DNA of 64,000 nt from Gordionus sp. m RMFG-2023 (Eukaryota > Nematomorpha > Gordioida > Chordodea > Parachordodidae). The translations under genes were made by a program, and so were the position numbers. The stretch is taken from positions 57,017,561 through 57,081,560 of the forward strand of contig NC_088775.1 of the NCBI RefSeq assembly GCF_954871325.1, written 5' to 3'. Of the stretch, positions 58,691 to 64,000 are shown piece after piece (the first letter of the stretch is position 1; every line of letters begins with the position of its first letter). The notes below the pieces were generated by a model. It searched no databases and was not told the DNA's origin. It was given only the letters and a program-made list of their open reading frames with translations.

Positions 58691-59625
58691 TTAAAAGAAG
58701 TACATATAATTGTTAATGATATTCTATTCAGTTACTATCTATATATGAGTTGTAAATTTTCAAGTTGATTTAGGTTCTCAATTTATTTAAAATATGGGGG
58801 GAAAAAATAGGAAATTAATAGAAGATTTCATGAAGAAAATAAGGTTATATTCTGTGATGTGTAACTTTTGTCAAGAAAATGAAAAGATAAAAGGTTTTTT
58901 TCTGAATAAAGATTTTCAATACAAATATTGATCTTATGAAAAATAAAAAATACTGAGTACAAGATACAAAAGGATCTTGTATCTTAGATACAAATATTCA
59001 CCATACTGCTCAACTTTGCTATCAAGTATATTTTATAGAATATCATATAAAAAATTTATGAATTAGCAAATAAAATATAAAAATAGACCCATTATGGAAT
59101 TATAGTTTGTATTGTTCATTATGTCATTGATAAGCAAATTTAAAAACTAGAAAATAATTTTTAAATATTTATATTTTAATATTAATTAAAACTTGCATAT
59201 TACAATTTTCAACAAGTGTCTCAAAAGCAGTATCTTCAAAAATAGTATTAATAATTTTTGAGTAAGCCATTCCTTCAATTTTCCCAAACTTATAACTGAT
59301 ATCCATATTTTTTTTGATCTATTGAAAGCTATATTAAAAATAATTTTTGTAAATTTTCCATAATTTTAGGCTTGAGGCCCATTTTAAATAAAGTTTATAT
59401 CAGGGTTCTGGACCCGTCGAAATTTTCAACCAGGTTGGTCCAAGTCCAGGAAAAAGTGATTTAAATCAAATAGATTTTTATTGGCCAATCCTACTGCCAA
59501 ATTATTTTAAAACTATTTATTTTAAAAATTGCCCAAATCAATAACACTTAAAATTAATTATCGGCGTATTTCTTATTGAAGAACTACCCGAATAAAATGT
59601 CGCTTTGTAAATCGTATTTTTCAGA
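58691..59625. other. Noncoding stretch
   Basis: cagggttctggacccg at 59403 resembles a hAT tip, but no partner or target duplication was found. No gene is seen. Confidence 0.35.
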
Positions 59626-59626
59626 A

Positions 59627-59699
59627 AGCTTCTGTGGCATAGTCGATAAGAGTATTGCTTATTATTAGATGGTTCTGAGTATAAGTCCAGCAAGGGTTA
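59627..59699 (+). pseudogene. tRNA-like sequence (tRNA relic or SINE head)
   Basis: A 73-base stretch reads agcttctgtggcatagtcga then taagagtattgctt, like the D arm and A box of a tRNA, and ends gtataagtccagcaagggtt, like the T arm and acceptor. Several stem pairs are mismatched, so it is not a working tRNA. It could be the head of a tRNA-derived SINE whose body continues to about 59790. Confidence 0.35.
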
Positions 59700-60465
59700 T
59701 ATTTTTTTCCTGACGTCAACATGATGGTTCCATCCTGGGGGATTGTATAATAGGTGCCCGCCCATGTGGTTCCATTACCTAATATATAAAAAAAAATGGA
59801 TTTTATTGCATTTTAAAACATATTTTGGCCGTTCAGTACAATAGGTTGTGTTTTAGAAAATTACTACTTGTTGACTTGGCAGTATTTATCATTAAGCCTC
59901 ATTCTCATATCGGAGACTACGTTCCCCATTATGGGTACAGTAGAAAAATTTATTTGAACTCTATGCCCCCATTATGGGATAAATAAAAAAATTACTTCTT
60001 CCCATGGTGGATTGTTTTTATCAGACATTACTTCACGAAACAGTTATTTTTTCCGATAAACATTTTTTTTTAAAAAAAGAGTTATTTCTTTATGGCATTG
60101 CTTCGAAACAAATATTATTTTTTTTCTAAGCAAAATATTGTTTCGAAATAAATGTTATTTTTTATTAAAAATATAAAAATTTCCATGTAAAAATAAAAAT
60201 TTGTTTTGTTTTATTTACATTATTGAGTTACTTGTGAATAATCAAAACATTTTAATTAACTATTGAGCCTTTTATTAGACCAACCGAGACCTAGGAACTT
60301 TTTTTATATACCTCAAAACCAAACCTATTTGCAAATAGCAGTAAGAGGTAATCTCACTTTTTGAGTAACCAGAGGACTTTGAAACCCATTTCGCCATTTC
60401 ATTATGTATTTGTGATATAGTATTTCTTTATTTAAATTAAGTACATCTTTTGTATAATAAAGAAT
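59700..60465. other. Noncoding stretch
   Basis: ccccattatggg occurs twice (59922 and 59968). T-rich repeats (ttcgaaa(c/t)aa(a/t)tattattt) lie at 60100-60150. No gene is seen. Confidence 0.35.
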
Positions 60466-61592
60466 GAAGGGGTTGAGGGATAATTAGTTAGTTTGTGTAT
60501 ATGATACTAAAGATGCTAGGAGAAAAAGAGGTAAAATTGTAGCAATGTAACCCGTGAGCATTAAGGGTATTAGAAATATCAAAATTTAAATTTGTGATAG
60601 GAATCATATTGGGTAAAATTAAAAATAGATGCTTCGAAATTTTTGAATTTTAAATGTGACATTGGCCTCAAAATTTTGTTTTGCAGGGCCTGATCAAAAA
60701 ACCACGTCCCATGCAACTTTCCCAAAATTTTGCCATTTATTTCTATTGTAATGTCTTTAATTTATATTTAGAATAAAATTTAAATTCGTGATAGAAATCA
60801 TATTGAATTAAATTTAAAATAGAGATGCTTGAAAATTTTTTAATTTTAAATATGGACCAGACATTGGCCTGAAATTTTTTTTCTCAAACCTGGCCAACCC
60901 ATAATAATTTTGTAATTTTTTCCCAACCCTGAAGATAGGTAAATCTCTGAAAACCATATTGTTGGGAAAATTTTCTTAAGCCCGCCAAAGACCATAATAA
61001 TTTTGTTAGTTGAGAACTGAAATAAAATATATAAAAGTCATAATTCATTTAAAAATAAAATCAGAATATGAAAGTACATGGGCTTGGTTTTTTAATCAGG
61101 CCTGGCGATTTCTGCAAAAAATTATTTTATGCCAATGTCTAGCCCATATTTAAAATTAAAAAATTTTCAAGCATTTCTATTTTATATTTTACACAATATG
61201 ATTTCTATCACAAATCTAAATTTTATTCTAAATATAAAATTAAATTTAAAACATTTTTATTAAATTACAATAAAAATAAATGGCAAAATTTTATGAAAGT
61301 TGCATGGGACTTGGTTTTTTGATCAGGCCTGGTTATGTCTGCAAAAAAAAATTTTCAGGCAAATGTATAACCCAAATTTAAAATTCAAAAATCTTAAAGC
61401 ATCTCTATTTTAAATTTTATTCAATATGATTTTCATCACAAATTTAAATTTTGATATTTCTAATACATGCTCCGGTACATTGCAACAATTTTACCTCTTT
61501 TTCTCCTAATTTTAATATTTATATAAAATTTATTAATAAAGTATATTTAGTACCATACACACAAACTAAATAATTACCCTTCAACTCCGTCA
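60466..61592. repeat. Large imperfect inverted repeat, about 1.1 kb
   Basis: The left arm (60466-60920) starts ggggttgagggataattagt then tagtttgtgtat and contains aggagaaaaagaggtaaaat, cctgatcaaaaaaccac and ccatgcaactttc. The right arm (about 61070-61592) carries these in reverse (gaaagttgcatgg, gttttttgatcaggcctgg, attttacctctttttctcct, atacacacaaacta). Inside each arm a 200-base block is also duplicated. It is probably a foldback or MITE-type element, with no protein gene. Confidence 0.75.
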
Positions 61593-61644
61593 GCTAGTAT
61601 AGTAATAAACGGCAGAATTTTAAAAATATCAGCTATTAAATTTA

Positions 61645-61728
61645 TATTTAATTATATTCAAGTTGGTGCATGCTTAAAACATACAACTTTGAAACGGGAG
61701 GTTTGTGGTTCGATTCTCGTAGAGAGCA
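61645..61728 (+). pseudogene. tRNA-like sequence with B box
   Basis: agttggtgcatgc resembles a D arm, and ggttcgattctcgtagagag then ca matches a T arm with a near-consensus B box and acceptor end. The anticodon loop could be ctttgaa, but the stem does not pair well. Likely a decayed tRNA or SINE head. Confidence 0.3.
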
Positions 61729-62605
61729 AAAAAATAACATTACACTATATAGACTCCTTAAATTTTAAATACATTAGGAAGATACGAAAACCAATGTTTT
61801 GATTATGGAGGTTATATATATTAGATAATATAACTTCGAATATAAAATGCCACCTGTTAGATGAAGTATATAGTTAAGAAAATTAAAATGGGAAATGTAA
61901 GGAGCTAGAAGAATTTAGAGGAGAGAAGTATTAATGTTAATTAATGATTAAAAATATGTACGAGATAAAACTGACAATTTAAAGTGAATAATTGCCATAG
62001 CAAAACTTTGCAGTAAGAAAATTATTTTTTTGGGTAGATCGGTCTTTTGTTGACGTTTCCGTATTAATTCTTTGAAAAAAGGTTAAAATTTTTCTAAATA
62101 AGTTCGAGTGTAAGTAGACTTCTTGAAGAACCTTTTTTAAAGAAAACAAGGCATGTGGAAAAATATAGTATTGGGGCCATTCTTAAAAGGTAACAAAATT
62201 ATAGTTTCCAAAATACTCAAAAATGAAAAGATATTAATTAATTACATATTAAACAATAGAAAAAATATATAAGTATCATCAAAGGAATTTTACGTCCTGC
62301 AAGACCTAGTAAGTAACATTTTTTTCAAAATACGTTTTTTTTGGATAAATGGGTTAAGTCAGCTATCATATCAAAACCTCGTAACTGATCAACAAAAACT
62401 CGTAAGTGGCATGGGGGTCACATATGTGAATATATTTTTTATTGAAATCATTCTAATGAAGAAGTATATTATAAGAAATTCATTGTATAATATTTTATAA
62501 TTATAATAACAGTTAAAATAGTTCTCTCTCCTGAACAATTTCAAAAATGCTACTCACGAGGTATTGCAGTGGTGACGATGTTTAATATTTTATATTCGTA
62601 TTTAG
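61729..62605. other. Noncoding stretch
   Basis: No gene or repeat is recognised. Confidence 0.35.
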
Positions 62606-62805
62606 CAGCTCGATTTGAGATGATTTTTAAAAACGGCGACTCAATATTTTTTCCAGAAAAATGGAACGCACTGAAGATTTTGCTCATAGATGGCATAAAG
62701 GTTTGACATTTATTAGCGAAATCTTAAGGCTTAGGCAATATTTTTGGCTAAAATATTGAGTTTAAGTTTTTAAAAATTAGCTTAAATCGAGCCATTTAAC
62801 AACAC
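62606..62805. mobile_element. MITE copy, left end damaged
   Basis: Matches 55810-56027 across gctcgatttgagatgatttt, taaaaac, actcaatatttt and tagcgaaatctta. It ends in the expected aacaacac followed by TA (62806-62807). The left terminus is missing or mutated. Confidence 0.6.
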
Positions 62806-62889
62806 TATTTTGCATAATTAAATCCATCATTTGTCAAATTTAAATAAATTTATAAAAAGTCGCGATATTGTATTCCCGATATTTATGAC

Positions 62890-63260
62890 TGCAAATAGTG
62901 TTGTTAAAAAGTCGAGTTCATCCGACTCAGAGTCTCGAGTCGAACTAGTCGACTAACTTAAGTCGTGAACTCAAGTTTATAAAATATTCGTCCTCTAGTG
63001 AGATTTATTATTAATTAAGATATCTGTTCTGTTTTTTTACATTTTTTTACTTTAGACTTCTAACTTGAGTCGTGAATAAGAATTATAAAATTGAGCCGAC
63101 TAGAGGACGATTAGTTCTATGAACTTGAGTCGACTAGAGGACGAATAGTTCTATGAACTTGAGTTGACTAGAGGACGAATATTTAAAATTAGTTATTATT
63201 AATTAAGATATTTGTTCTATTTTTTACATTATTTTACCGTAGACTTCCAACTTGAGTCGT
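62890..63260. repeat. Repeat cluster: MITE-like end, 34-bp tandem and 184-bp duplication
   Basis: tagtgttgttaaaaagtcga (62892) has the same end as the TA-MITE. gactagaggacga(a/t)tagttc starts at 63098, 63132 and 63166 (34-bp period). A block from attattaattaagatat to aacttgagtcgtg is present at 63008-63076 and 63192-63260. The cluster is also partly palindromic (attcgtcctctagt near 62985). Confidence 0.7.
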
Positions 63261-64000
63261 GTACCAATTATATACTTCATTATCTTATTCCTCATTCCTC
63301 ATTTTATTTGATCAATTTACATTTTTTGATTGAATACTATATTCTCAAATAATAAAATATTTTGCAGGTATCTGAATAAAATTATATCTCAACCATTATT
63401 TGAATTTTAGGCAGACTTGTGATAATAATGAAAACTATGAGATGGCTGGTTAATTTTCTTTAGCACTCCTCATCTATATATATAATTAGTATTTTTATAG
63501 TTCTTCTTTTTGATAATTATTTTATTTAGTTATTAATGGTTAATAAGTATTTAAATATTTAAAAAATATCAAATGTACTTGTCCAAGACACATTTCTAAT
63601 ATTAGAATAAAAAATCAATACGTGTTTAAAAAATAGCGATGAAATTAAATAAATCGGCCATAAAGTTTGTACCAAATTCTTATCTAGAATGGGTATATCG
63701 ATACTTATTTATTAAATCTGGGCATGCTGCTACACATTTTAAGAAAGTTTCCTGACCGGTCTGTTGTTTTGAATCCTCTTTTTTTATATCGGAATTATTT
63801 TAAAACGCCAAAAAAATGTTTTATATTTTGATTTAAAAATTTCAAAAAAAAAGAAAATAATTTCTAATATGAATTAAAGAAAAATTTAAATTGTTACAAT
63901 TACTAGATAGAAAAATAAATCAAACAAAATTTTTTATTTTATCAACTTTAATACATGTATCACTTAAAAACACAATTAATTAAGTTATGTATTTTTGTTT
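63261..64000. other. Noncoding AT-rich DNA
   Basis: No gene, RNA or repeat is recognised up to the end of the window. Confidence 0.35.

Noticed and set aside
59402-60931. A hAT element from cagggttctgg to cccaaccctg
   Set aside because: The ends look hAT-like, but the flanking 8-mers differ and no transposase lies between them.
55270-64000. Remaining exons of VPS29
   Set aside because: I looked for the expected WGD, SGHTH and NPGSATG phrases in plus-strand frames and did not find them.

Overview
The window is AT-rich eukaryotic DNA made almost entirely of transposable elements at different stages of decay. I see one recognisable host gene, the 5' half of VPS29 (54883-55269), a retromer subunit, split by introns of only 38-43 bases. 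There are no bacterial operons, rRNA genes or CRISPR arrays. Tiny introns, a very AT-rich base composition, hAT transposases of the DUF4371/ZMYM and BED types, a FLYWCH-like MULE and Ty3-type elements would suit a compact or reduced animal (for example an orthonectid, dicyemid or myxozoan) or a related protist. The sequence alone does not settle which.

Layout, left to right. 1-2.9 kb: noncoding DNA with short tandem repeats. 2960-9817 (+): an old, heavily broken Ty3/gypsy-type fossil (element A) with two LTRs, a leader holding an 18-unit tandem array, and remnants of gag zinc knuckles, protease, reverse transcriptase, RNase H and integrase; its 3' LTR carries a GC-rich insert. 10.6-13.26 kb (-): the longest of three copies of a LINE-like retroelement. 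14.3-14.6 kb (-): a cysteine-rich tail from an unknown transposase or integrase. 15171-19233 (+): a hAT element with a perfect 8-bp target duplication. 19587-22728 (-): a second hAT with GC-rich ends. 23.0-23.7 kb: a dimeric MITE. 24.5-26.2 kb: a hAT remnant apparently split by a 5'-truncated LINE copy. 28.9-29.5 kb: a hAT fragment. 30.7-32.6 kb (+): the third, very decayed LINE copy. 32.6-34.9 kb (-): another BED-type hAT. 35.7-36.1 kb: a minisatellite.

37.08-38.59 kb (+): a spliced MULE transposase relic, interrupted by a young minus-strand Ty3-type element (element B, 38592-45158), with a probable continuation of the MULE just beyond. 46111-53177 (+): a third Ty3-type element (element C) with 311-bp LTRs differing at about five positions and a perfect 5-bp target duplication, TTTAG. 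53.6-53.8 kb: the minisatellite of 35.7 kb again, on the other strand. 54.9-55.3 kb: VPS29 exons. 55.8-56.6 kb: MITE and foldback elements. 57.1-58.7 kb (-): a hAT transposase relic. 59.6-64 kb: tRNA-like sequences, a 1.1-kb inverted repeat, and MITE and tandem repeats.

The most interesting signals are these. Both young Ty3-type elements (B and C) carry an extra reading frame with a single CCHC zinc knuckle between integrase and the 3' LTR. None of the three Ty3-type elements shows a recognisable capsid domain ahead of its zinc-knuckle array. The insertions give a readable nesting history. VPS29 stops after exon 4 with no continuation visible in the remaining 8.7 kb. All functional calls rest on motif reading by eye, and no database search was run.
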